A stretch of DNA of 64,000 nt from Myxococcales bacterium (GTDB taxonomy: Bacteria > Myxococcota_A > Polyangia > Fen-1088). The notes beneath the pieces are model-generated. The model was not told where the DNA came from and did no database searches. It saw nothing but the letters and a program-made list of their open reading frames with translations. Within the stretch, counting starts at the first letter, position 1. Each line of letters starts with the position of its first letter. The translations under genes were made by a program, and so were the position numbers. Positions 34,304 through 43,341 of this stretch are shown here, one piece after another. The stretch spans positions 1,552,057-1,616,056 of the forward strand of contig JAGTJU010000001.1 of NCBI GenBank assembly GCA_022184915.1. The letters run 5' to 3'.

Positions 34304-35365
34304 TCACGGCCAGGGTCCGCTGTCCTCGAGCGACGTGCCTTCGTCGACGCCCAACATCAGGTTCATGTTCTGAATCGCTTGACCCGCGCCCCCCTTGATG
34401 AGGTTGTCGAGCGCCGCCTGAGCGCAGACCATCCGCCTGCCGTTGCGCACGGGCCCGCTCACCACCGCCACCTCCGCGAAGTTGCTGTGGGCCACGGCGG
34501 CGACTTCCGGAAGGCGTCCTTCGAGGAAGCGCACGAACGGCTCGTTGGCGTAGCTGTCCGTGTAAGCCTTGCGAAGCGCCTCGTCCGAGATGTCGTCGGG
34601 TAGCTCCACGAACGCCGTGACCAGAATGCCGCGCGACAGGGGGGCGGAGACCGGCACGAAGCGCAGTTCGAAATCGCGCGCGCCCGCCGCGCGAAGGGTC
34701 TCTTCCACCTCGGGCGTATGTTGGTGGGCCATGGGTTTATAGCTCTTGAGGTTCACCGCGCGGGTGGGGTGGTGCGTGCCCGCCGACGGTGAGATCCCGC
34801 TGCCGGAGGAACCCGTGATGCCTTGCACGGCCACCGCGCCCGTCAACCAGCCCGCCCGTGCGAGAGGCAGGAGCGCAAGCTCGATCGAGGTCGCAAAACA
34901 TCCCGGGGAGGCCACCGCCTCGGCCGAGGCGATGCGCCCCCGATTGAGTTCCGGCAAGCCGTAGACGAAGCGTCCCAGTAACTCGGGGTGAGGGTGGGGA
35001 CCGCCATAGTAGGCTTCGTAGTCTTCGGCGCGGCTCAGCCGAAAATCGCCCGACATGTCGACGATGCGCACACCCAGCGCGAGCAGGTCGGGCGCGACGC
35101 GCGCGGAGATCTTGTGGGGCAAACCCAGCAGCACGACGTCGCAACCCTGGGCTGCCACGGCGGGTGTCACGTTCTCGAAGCGCAAGTTCGTTCGGCCCGT
35201 GAGGGGTAGGTGAACCGCCCCCAAGAGTTCACCGACGTGGTCAGCCGAAGCCACGCGCACGAGCTCGACGTGAGGGTGCATGAGCAACCGCCGAATCATC
35301 TCCGCGCCGCCGTAGCCACTACCGCCGATGACGGCTGCCTTGAAGGCCTTCTGCGTGATCTTCAC
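34304..35365 (-). CDS. argC: N-acetyl-gamma-glutamyl-phosphate reductase
   Basis: A 353-residue NADPH-dependent enzyme, third step of arginine synthesis. It has the dinucleotide fold AAVIGGSGYGGAEMIRRLL, VDMSGDFRLSRAEDYE, the active-site ASPGCFATS with Cys156, GSSGSGISPSAGTHHPTRAVNLKSY, and HSNFAEVAVVSGPVRNGR near the C-terminus. It is a stand-alone type 1 ArgC. The gene is unlinked from argB by ~3.2 kb containing signalling genes. It ends close to the convergent lipoprotein gene. Confidence 0.96.
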   Translation of the reverse strand: MKITQKAFKAAVIGGSGYGGAEMIRRLLMHPHVELVRVASADHVGELLGAVHLPLTGRTNLRFENVTPAVAAQGCDVVLLGLPHKISARVAPDLLALGVRIVDMSGDFRLSRAEDYEAYYGGPHPHPELLGRFVYGLPELNRGRIASAEAVASPGCFATSIELALLPLARAGWLTGAVAVQGITGSSGSGISPSAGTHHPTRAVNLKSYKPMAHQHTPEVEETLRAAGARDFELRFVPVSAPLSRGILVTAFVELPDDISDEALRKAYTDSYANEPFVRFLEGRLPEVAAVAHSNFAEVAVVSGPVRNGRRMVCAQAALDNLIKGGAGQAIQNMNLMLGVDEGTSLEDSGPWP

Positions 35366-35454
35366 TCTCGAAGTCTACGCTTTGCAGGTGGCCATGCGCA
35401 CGAAACGAGCCAGTTCACGTTGACAGTGCTCGGGGAGCCGCTCAGGCTCGAGGC

Positions 35455-37266
35455 GTGCTGAGATCGATGTTCCGAGGTCGCTTGGCTCTCCTGTCGTGTA
35501 TCGCCCTGGCACCGCTGCTTCTGTCCCGGACCGTCAGGTCTGCCCGCGCCGCTGAGAAGCCCGCAGTCCGCAAGCCCTCAGGCGAGCCCATCATGCCGCT
35601 CGCCGACGTGAAGCCCGGCATGGAAGGCTACGGGCTCACGGTCTTCCAGGGCGTCACACCGGAGCGCTTCAAGGTCAAGGTGGTCTCGGTGCTTCGCAAT
35701 TTTTTGCCGCGCCAGTCGGTCATCCTGATGCGCGTCGAGGATCCGAGGGTCGAACACACGGGGGTCGCGGCCGGCATGAGCGGCAGCCCGATTTACATCG
35801 ACGGCAAGGTGGTGGGCGCGTTGGCCTATGCGTGGGCCTTCTCCAAGGAGCCTCTCGCGGGGGTGACACCCATCGAGGCCATGTTGGAGGACGGTCAACG
35901 CCCCTTGCGTCCCCCCGCGATGCCAAGCCTCGCCACGGACCGCGGTGCCGCGGGCGCGCGGGCGTCGCAGCCCCTGCTGGGGCAAGCGCAGCTCGTTCCC
36001 GTCGGCGTGCCGCTTGCGTTCTCGGGCGTGGCCCCCGAGGCGATCGACGATGTGCGGGAGGCGTTTTCCGACCTGGGGCTGATGCCCGTGAGCGCCGGAG
36101 GCGGAGGCGGGACAGGGCGGCCCGAGATCGTGCCTGCCATCGTGCCTGGTGGGTCGGTAGGTGTCGAGCTCGTGCGGGGAGACATGTCCGTGACGGCCAC
36201 GGGGACCGTGACGTACGTCGAGGGCAACACCGTGCTGGCCTTCGGCCACCCCATGATGAGAGCGGGCCAGGTGGATCTGCCGATGGTCGGCGCCGAGATC
36301 CACGCCATCATGCCGAACCTGGCCAATGCCTTCAAGTTGGCCTCTCCCCTCGGCGAGGTAGGGGCGTTGCGCCAGGATCGGGGCGCCGCCATCGTGGGGC
36401 AGCTGGGCGAAAAGGCGCCGCGTGTTCCTCTGTCCGTCAGCGTGACCCGGGCGGGAGAGAACCCTCGCCCCTTCTTCGTGGACATCGCCAAGAACGACGC
36501 CCTGACGCCGCTCTTGGTCTCCGTGGTGACGTCGAGTGCCGTGTCCGTGAGTGAACACGATCCGGTGGACATGGTGGTGGATCTGACCACGAAGATCGAG
36601 CTCGGCGGTGGCAAGCAGGTCGTTTTGCGCGATCAGGCGTTTTCCACGGCGGGGTTGTCGCCGCGGCTGTTGTCTGCCACGCAGGGGTTCAAGGCGTTCA
36701 AGGCGCTGCTCGACAACCCCTTTGGCCGCGTCGACCTGCGCGCGCTGTCGATCGAGGCCAACGTGACGTACAAACGCGACACGCTGGAGATCGTGGGGGT
36801 CCAGATCCCGCGGCGTCCGGTCCGCGCGGGCAAACCGCTCGACCTTCGGGTGCTGTTGCGTCCTTTCGGCGGGCGCGACACCTGGCGGACGGTCAGCATC
36901 GCCCTGCCTCATCGAATCGAGGGCCGCACGGTGGACATCGAGGTGGCGAGCGGTGCCACCGTGACGCCGTTCGTGCCGAAGCCCGAGAGCCTGGCCGATC
37001 TCATCGCCTCGTTTGGCACGTACTACACGGCGGGCCAGCTGGTGGTGAGCGTCACGCTTCCCGAGACCGGCGCGGCGCTTCGGGGAGAAGCGCTTGGCGC
37101 CTTGCCTCCTTCCGCGCTCGACACGTTGATACCGGCCCACGAGACCCGAAGGGCACAGCTTCATCGCCTCTTCGGCCGCACTGTGATCGAAAGCCCCGAG
37201 ATCGTGCTCGGCAAGGCGTCCGTCAAGGTCCGGGTCGACGATCAGGCGCTTGGCGCGAACGACTGA
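35455..37266 (+). CDS. SpoIVB-like (peptidase S55) domain protein, exported
   Basis: A ~603-residue protein with a signal peptide (LALLSCIALAPLLLS). The S55/SpoIVB domain (~40-330) contains VKPGMEGYGLTVFQGVTPERF, the putative catalytic His101, GMSGSPIYIDGKVVGALAYAW with Ser111, VVPGGSVGVELVRGD and GNTVLAFGHPMM. The rest (~330-603) is a beta-rich region of unknown fold. SpoIVB in Firmicutes signals during sporulation; homologs in Gram-negatives are uncharacterised. Start may be GTG 35455 or ATG 35467. It precedes the convergent transglycosylase gene by 21 bp. Confidence 0.85.
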   Translation: MLRSMFRGRLALLSCIALAPLLLSRTVRSARAAEKPAVRKPSGEPIMPLADVKPGMEGYGLTVFQGVTPERFKVKVVSVLRNFLPRQSVILMRVEDPRVEHTGVAAGMSGSPIYIDGKVVGALAYAWAFSKEPLAGVTPIEAMLEDGQRPLRPPAMPSLATDRGAAGARASQPLLGQAQLVPVGVPLAFSGVAPEAIDDVREAFSDLGLMPVSAGGGGGTGRPEIVPAIVPGGSVGVELVRGDMSVTATGTVTYVEGNTVLAFGHPMMRAGQVDLPMVGAEIHAIMPNLANAFKLASPLGEVGALRQDRGAAIVGQLGEKAPRVPLSVSVTRAGENPRPFFVDIAKNDALTPLLVSVVTSSAVSVSEHDPVDMVVDLTTKIELGGGKQVVLRDQAFSTAGLSPRLLSATQGFKAFKALLDNPFGRVDLRALSIEANVTYKRDTLEIVGVQIPRRPVRAGKPLDLRVLLRPFGGRDTWRTVSIALPHRIEGRTVDIEVASGATVTPFVPKPESLADLIASFGTYYTAGQLVVSVTLPETGAALRGEALGALPPSALDTLIPAHETRRAQLHRLFGRTVIESPEIVLGKASVKVRVDDQALGAND

Positions 37267-37287
37267 GCCTCAACCCCTGCGGGGCCG

Positions 37288-39744
37288 TCATCGACGCGCC
37301 TTGGGCCGTCGTGCGCTCCGGCTCACGGAACCCTTCTTCGTGACCGGCGCCAAGGAAAACGAAAGCCGGGGCACTGGATCGCCGGTCCCATAAAGCCATG
37401 TATACGTGAAGTAGGTTGAGAGCACGCGCTTGGTATACCCACGGGTCTCGTCATAGGGGATCATTTCGATGAATTCGTCGAGCGGGCGGCTTCCCCGCTC
37501 GGCGAGCCACCGATCCACGGCACCTTCGCCTGCGTTGTAGCCCGAGATCGTGAGGGGAACGGTGCGGTTGAAATGGGTGAGCAAGAAGCCAAGGAAACGT
37601 GAGCCGAGCGCGATGTTCTGGGCGGGGTCGAGCAGCGTCTCTCGCGTGACGGGGCGGTCGGAGAAGCGCTGGGCTGTCTTGACCAGCATCTGTGTGAGGC
37701 CGATGGCGTTGGCAAAGGACTCGATGGTGGGAGAAAACGCGCTTTCCTCGCGCATGATCGCCAGTTGCAGAAACTGGGGTACGTCGTTGGCCGTGGAGTG
37801 GGTGGCCACGTACTCGGGAAAGGCACGCGGGTACGACAAACGCCAGGCTGCGGCCCGCGCGCCCTGCGGGTGTTCCCGCTTGTAGTCCGTCAGCGTATAC
37901 CGGGGGATCGCGTGAGAGGCGTTCCACACCCGACCCCGGTCGAGCAGGACGGCCGACAGCCACAGCGCGCGTTCACGCAGGGACACCCCTTCCGCGCGTT
38001 CACCTTCGTTCCCCGCTTCCGCTAGATCCAGGCGCGCCAGCTCGCGCCGGGCCTCCGCGCCCAGCCCCAAACGCGCCAGCTCCACGGCACGTGCAAAGCC
38101 GGGGGTTGCGTAGACGGGGCTGTGGCCAAACGCGACGGGCCAGGGATCGTCGCCGAGACTCGCGTGAAGCTCACTGACGAGTTCGCGCGCGACCTTTGGA
38201 AAGAGTTCGCGCAAGCGGCTGAAGGCCAACAGTGCGTAGTACGAAAGCGGGTAGGTTCGGATCGCGGCTTCGAAGGCGGCGCGGCACTCTGCCATACGGC
38301 CTTGCCGCTGATAAATTCGCCCCTTCCAGTAGAGGGCGCGCCCTTCAGCAAACCACATCGTTTCGCGCGGGATGAGCCGTAGGTTCTCGTCGAGCCAGTG
38401 CAGCGCCTTTTCGTAGTCCTTGCCGTCATAGGTGGCGAAGGCCAAGCGAAAAAGAGATTCTCCCAACATATCGCCTTCCGCGTAGCGCTTGGGGACCGCT
38501 TCCAACATCAGGCGCGCGCCTTCCGTATCGCCACTGTCCTGCAGCAGTTCGGCCGCCCGGACGCGGGCGTCGTCGGCGTAGCTGTGGGCAGGAAATTCCT
38601 TTTCGACGATGGCGTACTTGGCGAGCGCCGTGTCTCGGTCTCCCGCGCTCGCACGGCAACGGGCGCCTTGGTAGAGCGCCTTGACGACCAGATCTTCGTT
38701 TCCTGCCGCGCGGCAATAGGCCTCGGCTTCGTCGTAAAGTGCCGAGGCCAGGGGACGTTGCCGCTGTTTGAAGACGGCCTGCGCCCGGAGATAGCGGGCT
38801 TCGCATACGCTGGTCGGATCCTTCAGGCCACCTTTGCCGTCCTTTCCGCTCTTGAGGGCTTCTGCAAAGGCGGGCTCGGCCTCACCGTTCTGGTTCTTCT
38901 CGTGCAGCTGTTTGGCGCGCTCGAACCAATCTTCGGGCGAGGGGCTGCCGAGGTGTGCGGCCTCGGGGGGAAGTGAAGGCACGAGGCTTTTGATCCTGTC
39001 CTCGGCTCGGCGTGCCCAGGCCTCCAGGGGCGCCAGACTCCATATCATCCGGTACTGGGGAATCACCTCCGACGCAGGGCGGCCGCGCTTCTCGAGAGCC
39101 GTGGCGAAGCGAAAGCGGGCTTCGGCGCGTCGGGGGCCTTTTTCGTACTTGCGCAAGAAGGTCTCGGCTTTGGCCTCGAGCTGCTCCCATTGCTCGAGCC
39201 GCTCGAGCGCCTCGAGCGCGACGAGTTGCGATTCGGCGTCCGACACCGCCTGCGGGTCCACCCGCTCGACCCACGCGAGGGCAGCCGCTGCGTTGCCTGC
39301 GCGCAGGTGCGCGCGGGCGGCGTGGTATGCGTGGTAGTCCGCTAGAAGAGGGTAGTCTGCGTGCAGGCCCTCGAAGGCGGTCGCAGCCGCTGCGGACTGT
39401 CCGGCCTCCGTCAGGGCCAGCGCGCGGAGGAATCGGCTTGGAAGCGCCTCCGGATGGCCGTCCTTCATGTGTGCCAGTGCGGCATCAAACGCACTCACGG
39501 CTCCGCGGTAATCGTCCAGGCGGTAGAGCGCGGCGGCGTTCGCCGGTGCGCCCGCACGGAAATAGGGGTTGAGCCAAACCTTGTCGATGCCCGGGGCTGC
39601 TTCGCGGGCCTTCGCTCCCGTGGCACTTGCGGGGGCCGCGACGCCGCCCAAGACCGTTGCGAGCAGGTAGGTCAGCAGGGGGTGAGAGGACGAAAGGGTT
39701 CGGCGCACCCGTGAAAGCCTACGACCTTGGCGAGGGAGGGGCAA
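37288..39744 (-). CDS. Soluble lytic murein transglycosylase (Slt-type)
   Basis: An 818-residue periplasmic enzyme. A signal peptide (LLTYLLATVLGGVAAPASA) precedes a long all-alpha TPR-like region (~60-600) that forms the Slt ring, and a C-terminal lysozyme-like domain with LAIMREESAFSPTIES (catalytic Glu at ~666-667), ANAIGLTQMLVKTA, PAQNIALGSRFL and SGYNAGEGAVDRWL. It cleaves glycan strands giving 1,6-anhydro-muramic ends. The start is a TTG at 39742-39744; a GTG at 39708 is an alternative that shortens the leader by 12 residues. Confidence 0.92.
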   Translation of the reverse strand: MPLPRQGRRLSRVRRTLSSSHPLLTYLLATVLGGVAAPASATGAKAREAAPGIDKVWLNPYFRAGAPANAAALYRLDDYRGAVSAFDAALAHMKDGHPEALPSRFLRALALTEAGQSAAAATAFEGLHADYPLLADYHAYHAARAHLRAGNAAAALAWVERVDPQAVSDAESQLVALEALERLEQWEQLEAKAETFLRKYEKGPRRAEARFRFATALEKRGRPASEVIPQYRMIWSLAPLEAWARRAEDRIKSLVPSLPPEAAHLGSPSPEDWFERAKQLHEKNQNGEAEPAFAEALKSGKDGKGGLKDPTSVCEARYLRAQAVFKQRQRPLASALYDEAEAYCRAAGNEDLVVKALYQGARCRASAGDRDTALAKYAIVEKEFPAHSYADDARVRAAELLQDSGDTEGARLMLEAVPKRYAEGDMLGESLFRLAFATYDGKDYEKALHWLDENLRLIPRETMWFAEGRALYWKGRIYQRQGRMAECRAAFEAAIRTYPLSYYALLAFSRLRELFPKVARELVSELHASLGDDPWPVAFGHSPVYATPGFARAVELARLGLGAEARRELARLDLAEAGNEGERAEGVSLRERALWLSAVLLDRGRVWNASHAIPRYTLTDYKREHPQGARAAAWRLSYPRAFPEYVATHSTANDVPQFLQLAIMREESAFSPTIESFANAIGLTQMLVKTAQRFSDRPVTRETLLDPAQNIALGSRFLGFLLTHFNRTVPLTISGYNAGEGAVDRWLAERGSRPLDEFIEMIPYDETRGYTKRVLSTYFTYTWLYGTGDPVPRLSFSLAPVTKKGSVSRSARRPKARR

Positions 39745-39768
39745 AAAGCCCTGCGCGCCTTTCGCGCT

Positions 39769-40671
39769 CTATTTTTTCCAGACGCAGACGCGGTTGCGGC
39801 CGCCCCGCTTGGCTTCGTAAAGGACCTGGTCTGCTGCCGCGATGAACTCGATGGCATCTCGCAACGACGGGTTCGGCACCGAAGCCATGCCGACGCTGAT
39901 GGTCACCGGGATCACCTTGCCGTCGTACGTGAACTGTTTGTTGGCCACTCCCGAGCGCAGGCGCTCGGCCACGATGCGGCCCTGGTTGCCATCGGTGCCC
40001 CGGCAGATCACTGAAAACTCCTCGCCGCCCACCCGGGCGAACACGTCCTCCACCCGGATCGAGGCCAGGATGATCGACGACACCTCGGAGAGCACGTAGT
40101 CGCCTGCCAGGTGTCCGTAGGTGTCGTTGATGGACTTGAAGTGGTCGAGGTCGAAGGCCACGAGCGTGAGAGGAATGTGGTGGCGGACGGCATACGCGAA
40201 TTCGCTCTCGACGCGGTCCATGAAGTACTTCTTGTTGAAGGCCTTCGTCAGATCGTCCCGCAGGGCCGATTCGTACATCTGCCTCTGAAATACCTCGTCG
40301 AGCTTGTCGTGGTAGGTGAACTTGAGGACCGTGTTCGAGCCAACCAGGATCTTGTCGCCGTCTTGCAGTTCGTGGTTCGAGACGCGAATGCCCTTGCAGT
40401 AGGTGCCATTCGTGGAGCCGAGGTCGCGCAGGAAGACCTTGTCGCCCTCGACCACCAGCTCGCAGTGTTCACGCGAGATCCCCTCGTCGAGGATGCGGAT
40501 GTCGGCTCGCTGCCCACGGCCGATGATCGTGCGCTCGCGACCAAGCTTGAACATCTCGCCCATCATGCTGCCAGCCAACACGATGAGATAAGCCTGATCC
40601 CGCCTCGGGGCGCTCCGCCCCGGGGCAAGTTGTGGTGGCGCCTGTACGTGGGTGACGTCGTCCCAGCTCAC
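39769..40671 (-). CDS. Diguanylate cyclase with N-terminal FHA domain
   Basis: A 300-residue cytoplasmic protein. FHA domain (~45-100; RTIIGRGQRADIRI, GISREHCELVVEG, LGSTNGTYC) binds phosphothreonine. GGDEF domain (~135-300) has LTKAFNKKYF, FDLDHFKSINDTYGHLAGD, and active site GGEEF (215-219); an inhibitory RxxD I-site (RVED, 206-209) sits five residues before it. So it should make c-di-GMP and be feedback-inhibited, gated by a Ser/Thr kinase. PilZ and HDOD proteins elsewhere in the window could be downstream readers. Confidence 0.94.
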   Translation of the reverse strand: MSWDDVTHVQAPPQLAPGRSAPRRDQAYLIVLAGSMMGEMFKLGRERTIIGRGQRADIRILDEGISREHCELVVEGDKVFLRDLGSTNGTYCKGIRVSNHELQDGDKILVGSNTVLKFTYHDKLDEVFQRQMYESALRDDLTKAFNKKYFMDRVESEFAYAVRHHIPLTLVAFDLDHFKSINDTYGHLAGDYVLSEVSSIILASIRVEDVFARVGGEEFSVICRGTDGNQGRIVAERLRSGVANKQFTYDGKVIPVTISVGMASVPNPSLRDAIEFIAAADQVLYEAKRGGRNRVCVWKK

Positions 40672-40815
40672 GGAAGTCTCATCTCGATAGTACCATCGGC
40701 CTGGCCAAATCGCCTGCGACGACGATTTCTAAATCGAAACGGACCGCGCCGCCAACTTCCGAGCGGGGTCAGGCGCGCTTCTTCCCAACCTACAGGCGCC
40801 CAGGTTCGCCTCCGC

Positions 40816-41667
40816 TCACGCTTGACGGGCAAGGGCCTCGGCAAGCGCCCGCAGCGGGGCGGCGGAGGGCCCAAAGCCGTCGAGTGCACGCACGGCCTCG
40901 GCGGTGAGGTCGGTGAGGCGGGTGCGCGCCTGCCCGGCCAAGGCGGCGTGTTCGTGGTCGGCGAGATCGTCGGCGTGCTGGAAGGCTACGCCATAAGCCT
41001 GTCCGAATCGCGCCAGCGCGGCCCGCTCTCGGGGGGCCGCTCCCGCCACCACGGCGCCAATTTCCACGGCGGCGCGGAACAGCGCGCCCGTCTTCTCGGC
41101 GTGCAGCCGATCGGCCTCGTCCATGGTGGTGGGCGCCGGCTCGCCCAGGTCACGGGCTTGCCCTCGCACCATTCCCGACAGCCCGCTGGCTTCGGCCAGG
41201 AGGCGCGTGGCTTCCAGGTAGGGAAGGGCCTTGCCGGGCTCATCCTTCGAGGCCAAGGCCCCGGCTTCGGCCACCCATCCGAACGCCAACGTCAGCAGCC
41301 CGTCTCCGGCCAGGATGGCCATCGCGTCGCCGTAGACTTTGTGGTTCGTGGGACGGCCCCGGCGCAGGTCATCGTCATCCATCGCGGGCAGATCGTCGTG
41401 CACCAGCGAATAACAATGGACCAGCTCGATGGCTGCCGTCGCCACCCGCACCGGCTCGTCGAGCGGGTGACCCAGGGCCTCGGCGGCCGCCAACCCCAGG
41501 AGCGGGCGCAGCCGCTTGCCTGGGGAGAGCAGCGAGTACCGCATCGACTCTATCAAGCGGCCCGGGTCTTCGGCCGCCACGGGCTGCGGGAGGCGGGCCT
41601 CGAGCAACGCTTCGATCTCTGTGCGGCGCACGCGCACCCAGGCAGACAAGTCGAAGGGAGCGCTCAC
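40816..41667 (-). CDS. ispA: Farnesyl/geranyl diphosphate synthase (IspA type)
   Basis: A 283-residue class I prenyltransferase that extends DMAPP/GPP with IPP. The first Asp-rich motif is DDLPAMDDDDLRRGRPT (residues ~91-107) and the second is QHADDLADHEH; GKRLRPLL and EKTGALFRAAVEIGA also match. The GTG start at 41665-41667 overlaps the xseB stop in GTGA, a conserved xseB-ispA coupling. xseA and dxs, often in this operon, are not present. Confidence 0.93.
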   Translation of the reverse strand: MSAPFDLSAWVRVRRTEIEALLEARLPQPVAAEDPGRLIESMRYSLLSPGKRLRPLLGLAAAEALGHPLDEPVRVATAAIELVHCYSLVHDDLPAMDDDDLRRGRPTNHKVYGDAMAILAGDGLLTLAFGWVAEAGALASKDEPGKALPYLEATRLLAEASGLSGMVRGQARDLGEPAPTTMDEADRLHAEKTGALFRAAVEIGAVVAGAAPRERAALARFGQAYGVAFQHADDLADHEHAALAGQARTRLTDLTAEAVRALDGFGPSAAPLRALAEALARQA

Positions 41668-41912
41668 TCCGGGCCCCCCCCGAAAGGCGCAGTCTCGAGG
41701 TTGGGGCCGGCCAGCAGCACCTCGACGCGCTTTTCTGCTTCGTCGAGCACACCGGCGCCCTGCCGACACAGCTTCATGCCTTGCTCGAAGCAACGCAAGC
41801 TGTCTTCCAGGCTGAGGTTTCCGCTCTCCAGGCGTTCGACCAAGGAACGCAGCTCTTCCAGAAGCTCGTCGAAGCGGCGGGGCGCCTCGCTTGCCGACTG
41901 TGGGTCCGTCAT
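41664..41912 (-). CDS. xseB: Exodeoxyribonuclease VII small subunit
   Basis: An 82-residue protein of normal XseB size. The sequence FDELLEELRSLVERLESGNL then LEDSLRCFEQGMKLCRQGAG and LDEAEKRVEVLL is the standard XseB helical pattern. XseB binds XseA to form the single-strand exonuclease VII. It is translationally coupled to ispA by a 4-bp overlap. The large subunit gene is not in the window. Confidence 0.93.
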   Translation of the reverse strand: MTDPQSASEAPRRFDELLEELRSLVERLESGNLSLEDSLRCFEQGMKLCRQGAGVLDEAEKRVEVLLAGPNLETAPFGGGPE

Positions 41913-41990
41913 GGCCCGGCTTCTATCGCCCTCGGGCGCTTCGAGCAAGCGGCGCAGCGCTGGCCTGCCGAACCCCGACGATGTCGCAGC

Positions 41991-43145
41991 TCAGAGCGGT
42001 TCGAGATCCCGCGGCTGAGCGGCCGCAAACTCGATCACCGAGGCCAGCTCAGCGGGCTCGACCCCGTACCAAAACACGTGCCAATCGGGCAGCCTCACCA
42101 GACCGTCGCATTTGCGCGTGTACCAGGGGTCGATGGGGTTGTCGGCGCGGCCACGCCAGAAAAAGCGCGAATAGTCCCGCAAGACGAGGTTCCAGATGTC
42201 GCCTCCGATGCCATCGCCCTGGGCCTGCCGCTCGACTGCAAATTTCGACAGGTATGCGCCTTGGGCCGAGTTGAGCAGCATGGCGGCTCCACGATAGTTC
42301 TCCTCGAGGTAGATCCGTTCCCACGGTTGCTCGAGGGCTCCCGCCCGCAGCTTGCGTCCGAAGGCGCTCTCGATGAGCCCTTCGAGGCGCTCGCGATCGA
42401 GCGTGTCCAGGCTGCGGTGGGTTTCGATGCGCGAGCCCTTGCGAATCAGCGTGCCCGAGCCCGACACCGTGAACAGCTCGCGCAGCAGGTGCAAGGGGTT
42501 CACGACGGTCACGTTCATGCGGTGAGGGACCACGTCGAGAAGGGACTTGGTTCTGCGCAACAGCAGCTGATTCCGCCGGGGCAAGTCGGTCCCGGTCAGC
42601 AGATGATCGTAATCGGTGGCCAGGTTCACCACGTCGATGCGTGCAGCGCCTCGGCGCTCGACGCCGACCCCGGTGGACAAAAAGATCACCTTGCGGGTCT
42701 CGAGGGCGCTTGCCAGCCGGGCGAGCGTGCCGAAGCGGGCCTCCGCCGTGAAGGCTCGTGCGGCCTGGAGCGACACGATGGGGATCTGGTTCGTGGCGAT
42801 GGCGTGGCGGACCAGCGTGAGGTCGGGCGCTCCCAGATCGGCGGAAGCACCGATGATCTGAGCCGGCACCTGATCCTCGTGGAGCCACTCGAACACCCGT
42901 CGCGCGTTGTCGTCTGCTTCCTTCGCGTCGAGCACGCCGATCAAGACCACGGGGATCAGCCCGAGGCCCGTCAGGATGCGCAGATCGAAGTGCAGCGGGT
43001 CGAGCGCCGTCTTGAGGATCTGCGCGTCGGCCGAGATGATCGCAAAGCTCTCCTTGCGCTGCGACCTGAAGAGCTTGAGGTAAAGCTCGACATCGGCCTT
43101 CTTGCCGACACTTTCTACGAAGCGCTGGATGACTTCCGGATCCAT
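41991..43145 (-). CDS. N-acetylglutamate synthase-like protein: degenerate amino-acid kinase domain fused to NAT (DUF619) domain
   Basis: A 384-residue protein. The C-terminal ~150 residues match the vertebrate-like NAGS acetyltransferase domain: PWERIYLEENYRGAAMLL, YLSKFAVERQAQGDGIGGDI, FFWRGRADNPIDPWYTRKCDG and WHVFWYG. The N-terminal ~230 residues follow the acetylglutamate-kinase fold but lack the KxGG ATP-binding start and HGGG motifs seen in ArgB, so kinase activity is unlikely. It would make N-acetylglutamate, the entry to arginine synthesis, complementing argB and argC in this window. ATG at 43143-43145. Confidence 0.88.
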   Translation of the reverse strand: MDPEVIQRFVESVGKKADVELYLKLFRSQRKESFAIISADAQILKTALDPLHFDLRILTGLGLIPVVLIGVLDAKEADDNARRVFEWLHEDQVPAQIIGASADLGAPDLTLVRHAIATNQIPIVSLQAARAFTAEARFGTLARLASALETRKVIFLSTGVGVERRGAARIDVVNLATDYDHLLTGTDLPRRNQLLLRRTKSLLDVVPHRMNVTVVNPLHLLRELFTVSGSGTLIRKGSRIETHRSLDTLDRERLEGLIESAFGRKLRAGALEQPWERIYLEENYRGAAMLLNSAQGAYLSKFAVERQAQGDGIGGDIWNLVLRDYSRFFWRGRADNPIDPWYTRKCDGLVRLPDWHVFWYGVEPAELASVIEFAAAQPRDLEPL

Positions 43146-43341
43146 GAGGCCGTGCCAACAGAAGGAGAGTGATCGGGGCGGGGTGAGTAAGCCGGCGTTG
43201 AGGCCCTACAAAATGCGGCCTCGGCCCGCGGGCGTCAATGGTGTCATCGCAGCTCGGCCCGGGCGCGGAGGCAGGTGGCACTTCCCCCCCGGAATCCCAG
43301 GCTTACCTTTCGGTGCGGCGGGGCGATGGTAATCTAAGGAC

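Noticed and set aside
40816-43145. Long plus-strand frames across 40.1-43.2 kb (for example 40111-42018)
   Set aside because: They mirror FHA-GGDEF, ispA, xseB and the NAGS-like gene on the other strand, which carry clear motifs; the plus-strand translations have none.
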